DNA of 64,000 bases, from NCBI RefSeq assembly GCF_040081985.1, contig NZ_JBEBMH010000004.1:62001-126000 (forward strand), read 5' to 3'. Of the stretch, positions 16,680-25,318 are shown one piece after another. This stretch comes from Kumtagia yinganensis. GTDB taxonomy: Bacteria; Pseudomonadota; Alphaproteobacteria; Rhizobiales; Rhizobiaceae. How positions within the stretch are numbered: position 1 is the first letter of the stretch; each line of letters begins with the position of its first letter. Both the position numbers and the translations under genes were made by a program. The notes below the pieces were generated by a model. The model was not told the DNA's origin. It did no database searches and was given only the letters and a program-made list of their open reading frames with translations.

Positions 16680-18476
16680 ATGCCGACCTACAAGGCGCCG
16701 GTCCAGGACACGCTGTTCGTGCTCAACGAGGTGCTCGGCTACGAGCGCTATTCCAACCTGCCCGGTTTTTCCGACGCCACGCCGGACGTGCTGGAAGCCA
16801 TCCTCGACGAGGCGGCCAAGCTGGCGGAAAACGTCATGCAGCCACTGAACCGCGTCGGCGACATAGAGGGCTGCGAGCGCCACGAAGACGGCTCGGTGAC
16901 CACGCCGAAAGGTTTCAAGGACGCGTTCGACCAGTACCGCGCCGGCGGCTGGATGGGGCTGGGGGTGCCGTCCGAGTTCGGCGGCCAGGGCCTGCCTTAT
17001 TGCGTCCACTCGGCGGTCGGCGAATACATGATCTCCGCCAACATGGCGCTGATGATGTATGCCGGCCTGACCCAGGGCGCCATCGCCGCGATCCTCGTGC
17101 ATGGCACCGAGGAACAGAAGCAAAAGTATCTGCCGAAGATGGTCGAAGGGTTGTGGACCGGCACCATGAACCTGACCGAGCCACATTGCGGCACCGATCT
17201 CGGCCTGCTGCGCACCCGCGCCACGCCGCAGACCGACGGCAGCTACAAGATCTCCGGCCAGAAGATTTTCATCTCCGCCGGCGAGCACGATCTGTCGGAA
17301 AACATCATTCACCTCGTACTCGCCCGCATCGAGGGCGCTCCGCAGGGCACGAAGGGCATCTCGCTGTTCATCGTGCCGAAATTCGTCCCCGACGAGAGCG
17401 GCAATCCCGGAAAACGCAACGGCGTGTCCTGCGGCTCCATCGAGGAGAAGATGGGCATCCACGGCAATTCGACCTGCGTCATGAATTACGACGAGGCGAC
17501 CGGCTGGTTGATCGGCGAGGAAAATGCCGGGCTGAAGGCCATGTTCACCATGATGAACGAGGCCCGCCTCGGCGTCGGCCTGCAAGGGCTGGCCGTCGGC
17601 GAGGCCGCTTATCAGAACGCGGTAGCCTACGCCAAGGAGCGCCTGCAGGGCCGCTCGCTGTCCGGCCCGAAGGCGGCGGACAAACCGGCCGATCCGATCA
17701 TCGTCCACCCCGACGTGCGCCGCAACCTGATGACCATGAAGGCCTTCAACGAGGCGGGCCGCGCATTCGTGTTGTGGACGGCGATCCGCTCCGACGTTGC
17801 CCACCGTTCCGGCGATGACAAGGACCGCGAGGCGGCCGACGACGCGCTCGGTCTGATGACGCCGATCGTCAAGGGCGTGCTCACCGACAAGGGTTTCGAG
17901 CACGCCGTCGCCGCGCAGCAGGTCTTCGGCGGTCACGGCTATATCGAGGAACACGGCATGAGCCAGTTCGTGCGCGATGCCCGCATCGCCATGATCTACG
18001 AGGGCGCCAACGGCATCCAGGCGCTCGACCTCGTTGGCCGGAAACTCGCCGCCAATGGCGGCCGCGCCATCCAAAACTTCTTCAAGGAAGTGGGCGAATT
18101 CTGCGAAGCCGGCCGCGCCGACGAGAAGCTGGCGCCCTACACCAAGGCGCTGAAGAAGGGCCTGAACGACCTGCAATCGGCGACCATGTGGCTGATGCAG
18201 AACGCCATGGCCAAACCCGACAATGCGGGCGCGGCCTCGACCGACTACATGCACCTCTTCGGCCTGGTGTCGCTGGGCTACATGTGGGGCCAGATGGCCA
18301 AGGCCGCGCAGGCGAAGCTGGCAGACGGCGCCGGCGACGCTACATCCTTCTACGAGAACAAGCTCGTCACCGGCCGCTATTTCATGGAGCGCGTCATGCC
18401 CGAGACATCAGCGCATCTGGCGCGCATCTCGTCGGGCGCGGATACGATGATGGCGCTGCCGGCGGAGGCGTTTTAA
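16680..18476 (+). CDS. Acyl-CoA dehydrogenase with DmdC-like C-terminal domain
   Basis: A 598-residue flavoprotein catalysing alpha,beta-dehydrogenation of an acyl-CoA. The start at ATG 16680 has an ideal GGAGGA 4 nt upstream. The N-terminal helical domain is followed by the FAD/acyl-CoA motif MNLTEPHCGTDLG, the C-terminal ACAD domain with GGHGYIEEHGMSQFVRDARI, and the catalytic Glu in IYEGANGIQALDLV; an extra C-terminal domain (about 470-598) defines the long FadE/DmdC-like subfamily. The exact acyl substrate cannot be told. It is the first gene of the MerR-controlled operon. Confidence 0.92.
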   Translation: MPTYKAPVQDTLFVLNEVLGYERYSNLPGFSDATPDVLEAILDEAAKLAENVMQPLNRVGDIEGCERHEDGSVTTPKGFKDAFDQYRAGGWMGLGVPSEFGGQGLPYCVHSAVGEYMISANMALMMYAGLTQGAIAAILVHGTEEQKQKYLPKMVEGLWTGTMNLTEPHCGTDLGLLRTRATPQTDGSYKISGQKIFISAGEHDLSENIIHLVLARIEGAPQGTKGISLFIVPKFVPDESGNPGKRNGVSCGSIEEKMGIHGNSTCVMNYDEATGWLIGEENAGLKAMFTMMNEARLGVGLQGLAVGEAAYQNAVAYAKERLQGRSLSGPKAADKPADPIIVHPDVRRNLMTMKAFNEAGRAFVLWTAIRSDVAHRSGDDKDREAADDALGLMTPIVKGVLTDKGFEHAVAAQQVFGGHGYIEEHGMSQFVRDARIAMIYEGANGIQALDLVGRKLAANGGRAIQNFFKEVGEFCEAGRADEKLAPYTKALKKGLNDLQSATMWLMQNAMAKPDNAGAASTDYMHLFGLVSLGYMWGQMAKAAQAKLADGAGDATSFYENKLVTGRYFMERVMPETSAHLARISSGADTMMALPAEAF

Positions 18477-18518
18477 GGTCGCGTCGCTTTTTGGAGGTGA
18501 GGTTAGTGCTCTACGTTG

Positions 18519-18672
18519 CCCCCCTCTGTCCTGCCGGACATCTCCCCCTCAAGGGGGGAGATTGGCTGGCCGCTTTGGTTTCGCCAATCGTGGACGTTGC
18601 AGAAAGCGCGGTGTCGCCGACGCTGCCAATTTCCCCCCTTGAGGGGGAGATGTCCGGCAGGACAGAGGGGGG
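18519..18672 (+). repeat. 154-bp palindromic intergenic element, copy 1
   Basis: The terminal inverted repeats are about 41 bp and nearly perfect: C6-TCTGTCCTGCCGGACATC ... and its complement ending GTCCGGCAGGACAGAG6. A unique centre includes ATTGGCTGGCCGCTTTGG. A second copy of the same family, in opposite orientation and of the same length, is at 49291-49444. It lies between two co-directional acyl-CoA dehydrogenase genes and would form a large hairpin in the mRNA. Confidence 0.9.
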
Positions 18673-18705
18673 TCTGAAGGCCACCAAGATCTCCAAGGCG
18701 TGGCT

Positions 18706-19878
18706 ATGACCACCGACCCCGCCACCATCCTCGACCTGCCGAAACCTGCCTGGGTCGCGGACGACGTCGCCATGCTCTACGACATGGCGCGGCGCTTCAT
18801 GGCGGAAGAAATCGCGCCGCGCTACGACGAGTTCGAGAAGAACGAGATGGTCGACCGCGCCTCCTGGGAAAAGGCCGGAGCGGCCGGCCTGCTCTGCGCC
18901 TCCATGCCGGAAGAATTCGGCGGATCGGGCGGCACCTACGCGCATGAGAGCGCGATCATCGAGGCGATCGGCCACGGCGGCGTCGACGGTTTCGGCATCG
19001 TGCTGCACAATGCCATCGTCGCCCCCTACATCCTCCACTATGGCTCGGAGGAGCAGAAGAAGACCTGGCTGCCGAAGTTGGCGACCGGCGAGTTGATCGG
19101 CGCCATCGCCATGACCGAGCCCGGCGCCGGCTCCGACCTGCAGGGCATCAAGACCCGAGCCGAGAAGGACGGCAACCAATACCGCATCAACGGCTCGAAA
19201 ACCTTCATCACCAACGGCCAGCACGCCAACCTGATCGTCGTCGTCACCAAGACCGACCCGGCCCAGGGTGCGAAAGGCACCTCGCTGATCGTGGTGGAGA
19301 CCGACGGCGCGGAAGGGTTCGAGCGCGGCCGCAATCTCGACAAGATCGGCCTCAAGGCCAACGACACGTCCGAACTGTTCTTCAACGACGTGCGCGTGCC
19401 GACTGCCAATCTGCTCGGCCACGAGCAAGGCCAGGGGTTTGTCCAGCTGATGCAGCAACTGCCGCAGGAGCGCCTGCTGATCGGCGGCCAGGCGATCGCC
19501 ATGATCGAGCGCGCGCTGGCCGTGACCATCGACTACGTCAAGGAGCGAAAGGCCTTCGGCAAGCCGATCCTCGATTTCCAGAACACCCAGTTCAAGCTGG
19601 CCGAACTGAAGACCGAGGCCACCATCGGCCGCGTCTTCTACAACGACTGCGTTGGCAGACATATCGCCGGCGGCCTCGATCCGGCGACCGCCTCGATGGC
19701 GAAATACTGGCTGACCGACCTTCAAGGAAAAGTGGTTGACGAGTGCCTGCAACTCTTCGGCGGCTATGGCTATATGAACGAGTATCCGATCGCCCGCATG
19801 TTCCGCGACGCCCGCGTGCAGCGCATCTACGGCGGCACCAACGAGATCATGAAACTGCTGATTGCCAGGAGTTTGTGA
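18706..19878 (+). CDS. Acyl-CoA dehydrogenase, LCAD/IVD-like
   Basis: A 390-residue dehydrogenase starting at ATG 18706 (AAGGCG upstream); an in-frame GTG at 18700 is the alternative. Motifs: AMTEPGAGSDLQG, the helix LPQERLLIGGQAIA, KAFGKPI, and FGGYGYMNEYPIARMFRDAR. The position of the MCAD catalytic Glu is Gly here (RIYGGTNEIM), while LPQERL carries the Glu used by long-chain and isovaleryl-CoA type enzymes. It probably acts on longer or branched acyl-CoAs, in the same operon as the 598-residue dehydrogenase. Confidence 0.92.
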   Translation: MTTDPATILDLPKPAWVADDVAMLYDMARRFMAEEIAPRYDEFEKNEMVDRASWEKAGAAGLLCASMPEEFGGSGGTYAHESAIIEAIGHGGVDGFGIVLHNAIVAPYILHYGSEEQKKTWLPKLATGELIGAIAMTEPGAGSDLQGIKTRAEKDGNQYRINGSKTFITNGQHANLIVVVTKTDPAQGAKGTSLIVVETDGAEGFERGRNLDKIGLKANDTSELFFNDVRVPTANLLGHEQGQGFVQLMQQLPQERLLIGGQAIAMIERALAVTIDYVKERKAFGKPILDFQNTQFKLAELKTEATIGRVFYNDCVGRHIAGGLDPATASMAKYWLTDLQGKVVDECLQLFGGYGYMNEYPIARMFRDARVQRIYGGTNEIMKLLIARSL

Positions 19879-19893
19879 GGACAACAGAGTCAA

Positions 19894-20043
19894 AGCACCC
19901 CCTCACCGGCCCTTCGGGCCACCTCTCCCCCTGCCCGGGGGAGAGGAATAAGCCGGCCGCAAGCTTGGCGCCAATCGGCGAAGCTGCGATCCTCTCCCCC
20001 GGGCAGGGGGAGAGGTGGCCCGAAGGGCCGGTGAGGGGGTGCT
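19894..20043. repeat. 150-bp palindromic intergenic element with 54-bp arms
   Basis: A perfect inverted repeat of about 54 bp begins AGCACCCCCTCACCGGCCCT and includes the internal hairpins GGCCCTTCGGGCC and CCCCCTGCCCGGGGG; a centre of about 42 bp separates the arms. Its sequence differs from the 154-bp elements. It lies between the second acyl-CoA dehydrogenase and the thiolase. Confidence 0.9.
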
Positions 20044-20044
20044 G

Positions 20045-20072
20045 TTGCCAAAGCGATGTATCGCTTTGGCAA
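20045..20072 (+). other. Hairpin just upstream of the thiolase ribosome binding site
   Basis: A perfect 12-bp stem with 4-nt loop: TTGCCAAAGCGA-TGTA-complement. It starts 2 bp after the 150-bp element and ends 11 bp before the AAGGAG of the thiolase gene. It may be a processing or stabilising structure, or an appendage of the element. Confidence 0.55.
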
Positions 20073-20095
20073 ATCAACACTTGAAGGAGTTCATG

Positions 20096-21304
20096 ATGGC
20101 CGAAGCCTATGTCTATGACGCCGTGCGCACGCCGCGCGGGCGCGGCAAGAAGGACGGTTCGCTGCACGAGGTGCCGGCGGTGCGGCTCGGCGCGAAGGTG
20201 CTGGAGGCGGTGCGTGACCGCAACGGGCTGGACACCGCTGAAGTCGACGACATCATCTTCGGCTGCGTCGATCCGGTCGGTGAAGCGGGTTCGGTGATAC
20301 CGCGCTCAGCCGCCTTCGAGGCCGGCTACGACCTCAAGGCGCCCGGCATGCAGATTTCCCGCTTCTGCGCCTCGGGCCTCGACGCGGTAAACCTTGGCTC
20401 GGCAAAGATCGCGCAGGGCGCCGACGAGATCGTGATTGCTGGCGGCGTGGAATCCATGTCGCGCGTCGGCATGGGCATGTCGGGCGGCGCCTGGTTCATG
20501 GACCCTTCGGTCGGCCTGCCCGGCTGGTTCATGCCGCAGGGCGTGTCGGCCGACCTGATCGCCACGAAGCACGGGTTTTCGCGCGATGACGTCGACGGCT
20601 ATGCGGTGGAGAGCCAGAAGCGTGCCGCCCATGCGTGGGAAAACGGGTATTTCAAGAACTCCGTCATCCCGGTCAAGGACCAGAACGGCATGACGATCCT
20701 CGACCGCGACGAGCACATGCGGCCGGGCACAGACATGCAGGCGCTGGGATCGCTCAATCCCTCCTTCGTCATGCCCGGCGAGATGGGCGGCTTCGACGCG
20801 GTCGCGGTGCAGCGTTATCCGGAACTGGAAGAGATCAACCACGTCCACCATGCCGGCAATTCCTCGGGCATCGTCGACGGCGCGGCGGCCGTGCTGCTCG
20901 GCTCCAAGAAGGCCGGCAAGTCCATGGGCCTGAAGCCGCGGGCGCGGATCAAGGCCTTCGCCAATATCGGCTCCGAGCCGGCGATGATGCTGACCGGCCC
21001 GGTCGACGTCACCGAAAAGCTGCTGAAGCGCGCCAAGATGAAACTCAAGGACATCGACCTGTTCGAGCTCAACGAGGCTTTTGCCGCCGTCGTGCTGCGC
21101 TACATCCAGGCTTTCGAGATCGACCCGAAGGAAATCAACGTCAATGGCGGCGCCATCGCCATGGGCCATCCGCTCGGCGCCACCGGCGCGATGATTTTTG
21201 GCACGGTGCTGGACGAACTGGAGCGGCGCGACCTGAACACCGCGCTGGTGACGCTCTGCATCGGCGCCGGCATGGGCACAGCGACGATCATCGAGCGGGT
21301 GTGA
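20096..21304 (+). CDS. Acetyl-CoA C-acyltransferase (thiolase)
   Basis: A 402-residue thiolase. ATG 20096 is chosen over ATG 20093 because AAGGAG (20084-20089) is then 6 nt away. The nucleophilic Cys is C91 in SRFCASGLDAVNLG; further motifs are HHAGNSSGIVDGAAAVLLGS, FELNEAFAAVVL, the His motif NGGAIAMGHPLGATGA, and the second Cys in LCIGAGMGTA. It catalyses the last step of beta-oxidation, between the dehydrogenases and the FadJ-like protein in the operon. Its stop overlaps the next start (GTGATG). Confidence 0.95.
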   Translation: MAEAYVYDAVRTPRGRGKKDGSLHEVPAVRLGAKVLEAVRDRNGLDTAEVDDIIFGCVDPVGEAGSVIPRSAAFEAGYDLKAPGMQISRFCASGLDAVNLGSAKIAQGADEIVIAGGVESMSRVGMGMSGGAWFMDPSVGLPGWFMPQGVSADLIATKHGFSRDDVDGYAVESQKRAAHAWENGYFKNSVIPVKDQNGMTILDRDEHMRPGTDMQALGSLNPSFVMPGEMGGFDAVAVQRYPELEEINHVHHAGNSSGIVDGAAAVLLGSKKAGKSMGLKPRARIKAFANIGSEPAMMLTGPVDVTEKLLKRAKMKLKDIDLFELNEAFAAVVLRYIQAFEIDPKEINVNGGAIAMGHPLGATGAMIFGTVLDELERRDLNTALVTLCIGAGMGTATIIERV

Positions 21305-21726
21305 TGGCCGCGAACCGTCGGCGCGTCCTGGCTAGCATCGGCGCGGCAATCGTCGTCGCGTCAGGCGGCGGGACGGCTTCTGCCGCATCTGGCTCGGAGA
21401 AAACGATGCATCTCAGCGGAACCGTATCCTACGCCGAAAAAGGTCCTCTGCCCGCGGGCGTCCTGAAAATCCGGCTGGAAGACCATGGCGCGGCCGACCG
21501 GAAGGCGATGCCGATCGCCGAGGTCGAGGTCAAAAGCAGCGGCCGGGACGGCAGCGTGCCGTTCGAGATGCAGGTGCCGCAGGCCGCGCTGGAAAGCGCC
21601 GCCCGCCCCGGCTTCACCGTGCGGCTCGAGCGCGCCGATGGTTGGCTGCTGGCGCTGGAGCCTCACGGCGAATTCCATAAGGGCGACGACAAAATCGCCC
21701 TGACGATCAACCCAATTGTCTATTGA
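21304..21726 (+). CDS. YbaY/YscW-like exported protein
   Basis: A 140-residue protein with an N-terminal Arg-rich signal (NRRRVLASIGAAIVVASG, possibly Tat) and a mature domain of the YbaY type: LSGTVSYAEKGPLPAGVLKI, RLEDHGAADRKAMPIAEV, VPFEMQVPQAAL. There is no lipobox Cys. It overlaps the thiolase stop by one base and is followed 11 bp later by the FadJ-like gene, so it belongs to the operon. Its role there is unexplained. Confidence 0.8.
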   Translation: MAANRRRVLASIGAAIVVASGGGTASAASGSEKTMHLSGTVSYAEKGPLPAGVLKIRLEDHGAADRKAMPIAEVEVKSSGRDGSVPFEMQVPQAALESAARPGFTVRLERADGWLLALEPHGEFHKGDDKIALTINPIVY

Positions 21727-21737
21727 GAGGGCCGACC

Positions 21738-23960
21738 ATGGCTGACTACACCAACTTCACGGTCGACACCGACGCGGACGGCATCGCCCTCGTCACCTGG
21801 AACATGCCGGACCGTTCGATGAACGTCTTCACCGAGGAGGTGATGGACGAACTGGAAAAGATCATCGAACAGGTCGCCGCCGACGCCGCCATCAAGGGCG
21901 CGGTCATCACCTCGGGCAAGGACAGTTTTTCGGGCGGCGCCGACCTGAACATGCTGAAGCGCATGCTCGGCATTTTTCACACCGAGAGGGCCAAGGATCC
22001 GGAAAACGCGACAAAACTGCTGTTCGACGGCGCCGGCCGCATGGGCTGGCTGTGGCGCAAGCTGGAGACGTCGGGCAAGCCGTGGGTGGCGGCGATCAAT
22101 GGCACCTGCATGGGCGGCGCGTTCGAACTGGCGCTCGCCTGCCACGGCCGCGTCGCGGCTGACGGCGACAAGGTCAAGATGGCGCTGCCCGAGGTCAAGG
22201 TCGGCATCTTCCCGGGCGCCGGCGGCACCCAGCGCGTGCCGAGGCTGGCGCAGACGCAGGATGCCTTGCAGATGCTGACCACCGGCCAGACGCTGACGCC
22301 GAAACGCGCGAAGGCGATGGGCCTGATCCACGAAATCGCGGCGCCCGAAAAGCTGATCGAGACCGCCAAGGCGATGATCAAGGGCGGGCTGAAGCCCGTG
22401 CAGCCCTGGGACGAGAAGGGTTTCAAGATTCCCGGCGGGCCGGTCTATTCGGCCGCCGGCGCGAACCTCTGGCCGCCGGCCATCGCCATCCTGCGGCGCG
22501 AGACTTTCGGCAACTATCCGGCCCCGATCGCCATACTGAAATGCGTCTATGAGGGGCTGCTGGTGCCGTTCGACACCGCGCTCCGGATCGAGCAGCGCTA
22601 TTTCACCGAGATCATGCAGACGACCGAGGCGGCGATGATGATCCGCTCGCTGTTCGTGTCGCTGCAGGAACTCAACAAGGGCGCGCGCCGGCCACAGGGC
22701 GTGGCGCCGACGAAGTTCAGGAAGATCGGCGTGCTAGGCGCAGGCTTCATGGGCGCTGGCATCGCCTATGTGACCGCCAAGGCCGGCATTCCGGTGGTGC
22801 TGCTCGACCGCGACGTGCCGGCCGCCGAGAAGGGCAAGGCGCATTCCGAAGGCCTGATTTCGGAAGCCGTGGCGAAGGGCCGCGCAAAGCCGGAGGACAA
22901 GGAAAAGCTGCTATCGCTGATCACGCCGACGGACGACTATGCCCTGCTTGACGGCTGCGACCTCGTGATCGAGGCGGTGTTCGAGGATTCGGAAGTCAAG
23001 AAGGCCGCGACCGAGAAGGCGGAGGCCGTGCTGAAATCCTCGGCCATCTTCGCCTCCAACACCTCGACCATCCCGATCACCGGGCTGGCGAAGAATTCCG
23101 CCAGGCCGAAGAATTTCATCGGCATCCATTTCTTCTCGCCGGTCGACCGCATGATGCTGGTCGAGATCATCCTGGGCAAGAAGACCGGCGACAAGGCGCT
23201 GGCCACGGCAATGGACTATGTGCGCGCCATCGGCAAGACGCCGATCGTCGTCAACGATACGCGCGGCTTCTACGTCAACCGCTGCGTGCTGCAATACATG
23301 GCCGAATCCTACCGCATGCTGATCGAAGGCGTTCCGGCGCCTATGATCGAGAACGCCGCAAAAATGGCCGGCATGCCGGTCGGGCCGCTGGCGCTGACAG
23401 ACGAGACGGCGATCGACCTCGCCCAGAAGATCATGCGCCAGACGCGGCGCGACCTCGGCGAAAAGGCGGTCGATCCGGCGCAGATGGCGCTGATCGACAC
23501 GATGGTCGACACCCATGGCCGGCATGGCCGCAAGAACGGCAAGGGGTTTTACGACTATCCGGCCAAGCCGGCGAAGAAGAAGCTGTGGCCGGGCCTAAAA
23601 GACCTCTATCCGCAGCTTGCGCCGGAAAAGGTCGACGTCGAGGAGTTGAAGCAGCGTTTCCTGGTCACCATCGCGCTGGAAGCGGCGCGCGTCATGGAGG
23701 AAGGCATCGTCACCGATCCGCGCGAGGCGGATGTCGGCTCGATCCTCGCCTTCGGCTTCGCGCCCTATAGCGGCGGCGCGCTGTCCTATATCGACGGCAT
23801 CGGCGCGGCAAAATTCGTCGCCCTGGCGAAGAAGCTGCGCAAGAAATTCGGCGACCAGTTCAAGGCGCCGAAACTTCTGGTCGAGATGGCCGAGGATGGC
23901 GAGACCTTCTACCAGCGCTTCGACCCCTACGCGAAGAACGAGACGAAGGAAGCGGCGTAA
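21738..23960 (+). CDS. 3-hydroxyacyl-CoA dehydrogenase / enoyl-CoA hydratase (FadJ-like)
   Basis: A 740-residue bifunctional beta-oxidation enzyme. The crotonase domain (about 1-200) has the oxyanion-hole motifs SGGADLNML and NGTCMGGAFELALACH and the catalytic segment LPEVKVGIFPGAGGTQRVPR. The NAD domain starts near residue 330 (KIGVLGAGFMGAGIAYVTAK), with the catalytic His in GIHFFSPVDRM, then the C-terminal dehydrogenase domains. ATG 21738 follows GAGAGG at good spacing. With the dehydrogenases and thiolase it completes one beta-oxidation spiral. Confidence 0.95.
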   Translation: MADYTNFTVDTDADGIALVTWNMPDRSMNVFTEEVMDELEKIIEQVAADAAIKGAVITSGKDSFSGGADLNMLKRMLGIFHTERAKDPENATKLLFDGAGRMGWLWRKLETSGKPWVAAINGTCMGGAFELALACHGRVAADGDKVKMALPEVKVGIFPGAGGTQRVPRLAQTQDALQMLTTGQTLTPKRAKAMGLIHEIAAPEKLIETAKAMIKGGLKPVQPWDEKGFKIPGGPVYSAAGANLWPPAIAILRRETFGNYPAPIAILKCVYEGLLVPFDTALRIEQRYFTEIMQTTEAAMMIRSLFVSLQELNKGARRPQGVAPTKFRKIGVLGAGFMGAGIAYVTAKAGIPVVLLDRDVPAAEKGKAHSEGLISEAVAKGRAKPEDKEKLLSLITPTDDYALLDGCDLVIEAVFEDSEVKKAATEKAEAVLKSSAIFASNTSTIPITGLAKNSARPKNFIGIHFFSPVDRMMLVEIILGKKTGDKALATAMDYVRAIGKTPIVVNDTRGFYVNRCVLQYMAESYRMLIEGVPAPMIENAAKMAGMPVGPLALTDETAIDLAQKIMRQTRRDLGEKAVDPAQMALIDTMVDTHGRHGRKNGKGFYDYPAKPAKKKLWPGLKDLYPQLAPEKVDVEELKQRFLVTIALEAARVMEEGIVTDPREADVGSILAFGFAPYSGGALSYIDGIGAAKFVALAKKLRKKFGDQFKAPKLLVEMAEDGETFYQRFDPYAKNETKEAA

Positions 23961-23969
23961 CAGCCGTCC

Positions 23970-24515
23970 ATGTATGTCTGGGCGCGCTTCGCCCGCATGG
24001 CGGCGACGGCAGGGCGGCGCGGCGGCTATACGTTCGGCGCCGACAGCCGCCTGACGTTCCGCTGCCTGCCGACCGACATCGACTTCAACCTGCATCTCAA
24101 CAATGCGCGCTACATGATGCTGGCCGATCTCGGCCGCATCGACATTTTCCTGCGCAGCGGCCTTTGGGCCTTGGCCAGGGAAAGGCGCTGGGCGCCGATG
24201 CTCGGCGGCCTGCAGACCGTCTTCGCTCGCGAGATACGCCTGTGGCAACGTTTTGACGTTGTGTCGTCGCTGGAGACGTGGGAAGGCACGGCGGTCATCG
24301 GCCGGCACCGTTTTGTCCTCGACGGTGGCATGACGGCCGCGATCATCCTCACCACGGCGGGCATCTACGACCGGAGCGGACGGCGCTTCGTGCCGATGGG
24401 CGACATCGCCCACATGCTCGGGCACGACGCCCCGCCGCGCCCGCTGACCGAAGCCGAAAGCGTCTTCGTCGCCTCGCATGCAAATCTGCGGAGCCTGGCG
24501 AAGACTGGTCGCTGA
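23970..24515 (+). CDS. Hotdog-fold acyl-CoA thioesterase-like protein
   Basis: A 181-residue 4HBT-type protein. The signature LPTDIDFNLHLNNARYMML (about residues 33-51) matches the THEM6/4-hydroxybenzoyl-CoA thioesterase loop. It starts 9 bp after the FadJ-like stop and is the last gene of the operon. It probably hydrolyses acyl-CoA intermediates to free CoA. It converges with the TetR gene. Confidence 0.85.
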   Translation: MYVWARFARMAATAGRRGGYTFGADSRLTFRCLPTDIDFNLHLNNARYMMLADLGRIDIFLRSGLWALARERRWAPMLGGLQTVFAREIRLWQRFDVVSSLETWEGTAVIGRHRFVLDGGMTAAIILTTAGIYDRSGRRFVPMGDIAHMLGHDAPPRPLTEAESVFVASHANLRSLAKTGR

Positions 24516-24549
24516 GTGGGGCGGTCACCCCGTGGGGTCAACCTTCGGC

Positions 24550-25191
24550 TCAGATTGACACCGACTCGTGCGGATCCTCGACCAAAGGCCCCAGCAGGAC
24601 TTTGCCGAACAGCGGCTGGTAGCGCCGGCGCTGCGCCGGATCCTCCTTGAACGCGATCGCATACTGGCCGATCTGGTGAAAATAGGTGATGCGGGCGCGC
24701 ACGATGCTCTCGGCGGGAGAATAACCCATCGCCAGGAAGGAGCGTTCGAGCAGCGAGATTCTGAGATCGTCCATCTCCGCCACCTCCTTGCCGAGGCTTT
24801 TCGAGGTGCGCGCCCAGTCGCGAACCGCCAGATCGAGCAACGGGCTGAACGGGTCCTCGTCGACCCAGACATGCACGATGGTGGAAAAGAAGCCGTAGCC
24901 GTCGATCTCCGCCGTCTCGCGCAGCTTCCAGAACGGCGCGCAATTGATGCGCCGCCATTCTTCCAGGAGTTCGCCGTGGAGATCCTTGAGGCTGGAGAAG
25001 TGGAAGTAGAAGCTGCCGCGCGTCACCTTGAAGCGCCGGGCCAGTCGGTCGATCTTGACCTCGGCGATGCCGCGCTTCTCCAGCGCCTTGCGCGCGGCTG
25101 CGACCCAGGCCTCGCGGCTCAGCGTCCGGCGCGGCGCGGCCGGCGAAGGTTTCCCGGCTGCGGGATTGGCGGACGGCCGTTTCGGCTTCAC
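24550..25191 (-). CDS. TetR/AcrR family transcriptional regulator
   Basis: 213 residues if started at GTG 25191 (VKPKRPSANPAAGK...). In-frame alternatives are GTG at 25224 and ATG at 25308, and the Shine-Dalgarno evidence is ambiguous. The HTH is at about 46-68 (EVKIDRLARRFKVTRGSFYF then HFSSLKDL), followed by a typical helical ligand domain. Its targets are not evident; it converges with the beta-oxidation operon and is co-directional with the nucleoside hydrolase. Confidence 0.85.
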   Translation of the reverse strand: MKPKRPSANPAAGKPSPAAPRRTLSREAWVAAARKALEKRGIAEVKIDRLARRFKVTRGSFYFHFSSLKDLHGELLEEWRRINCAPFWKLRETAEIDGYGFFSTIVHVWVDEDPFSPLLDLAVRDWARTSKSLGKEVAEMDDLRISLLERSFLAMGYSPAESIVRARITYFHQIGQYAIAFKEDPAQRRRYQPLFGKVLLGPLVEDPHESVSI

Positions 25192-25318
25192 CGGTGATCC
25201 ATCTCCAAATTGGCCGCGTGACACCTGAGCGCTCGCGCAACGGTTGACCGTTCCGGCCAATACACCCGATGACCGCCGCTCGCGAAAGACCGGAACGCGT
25301 TCATCCACCGTTCCCTGG

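Noticed and set aside
18519..20043. CRISPR array or tandem repeats
   Set aside because: The repeats are single inverted-repeat elements without regular spacers.
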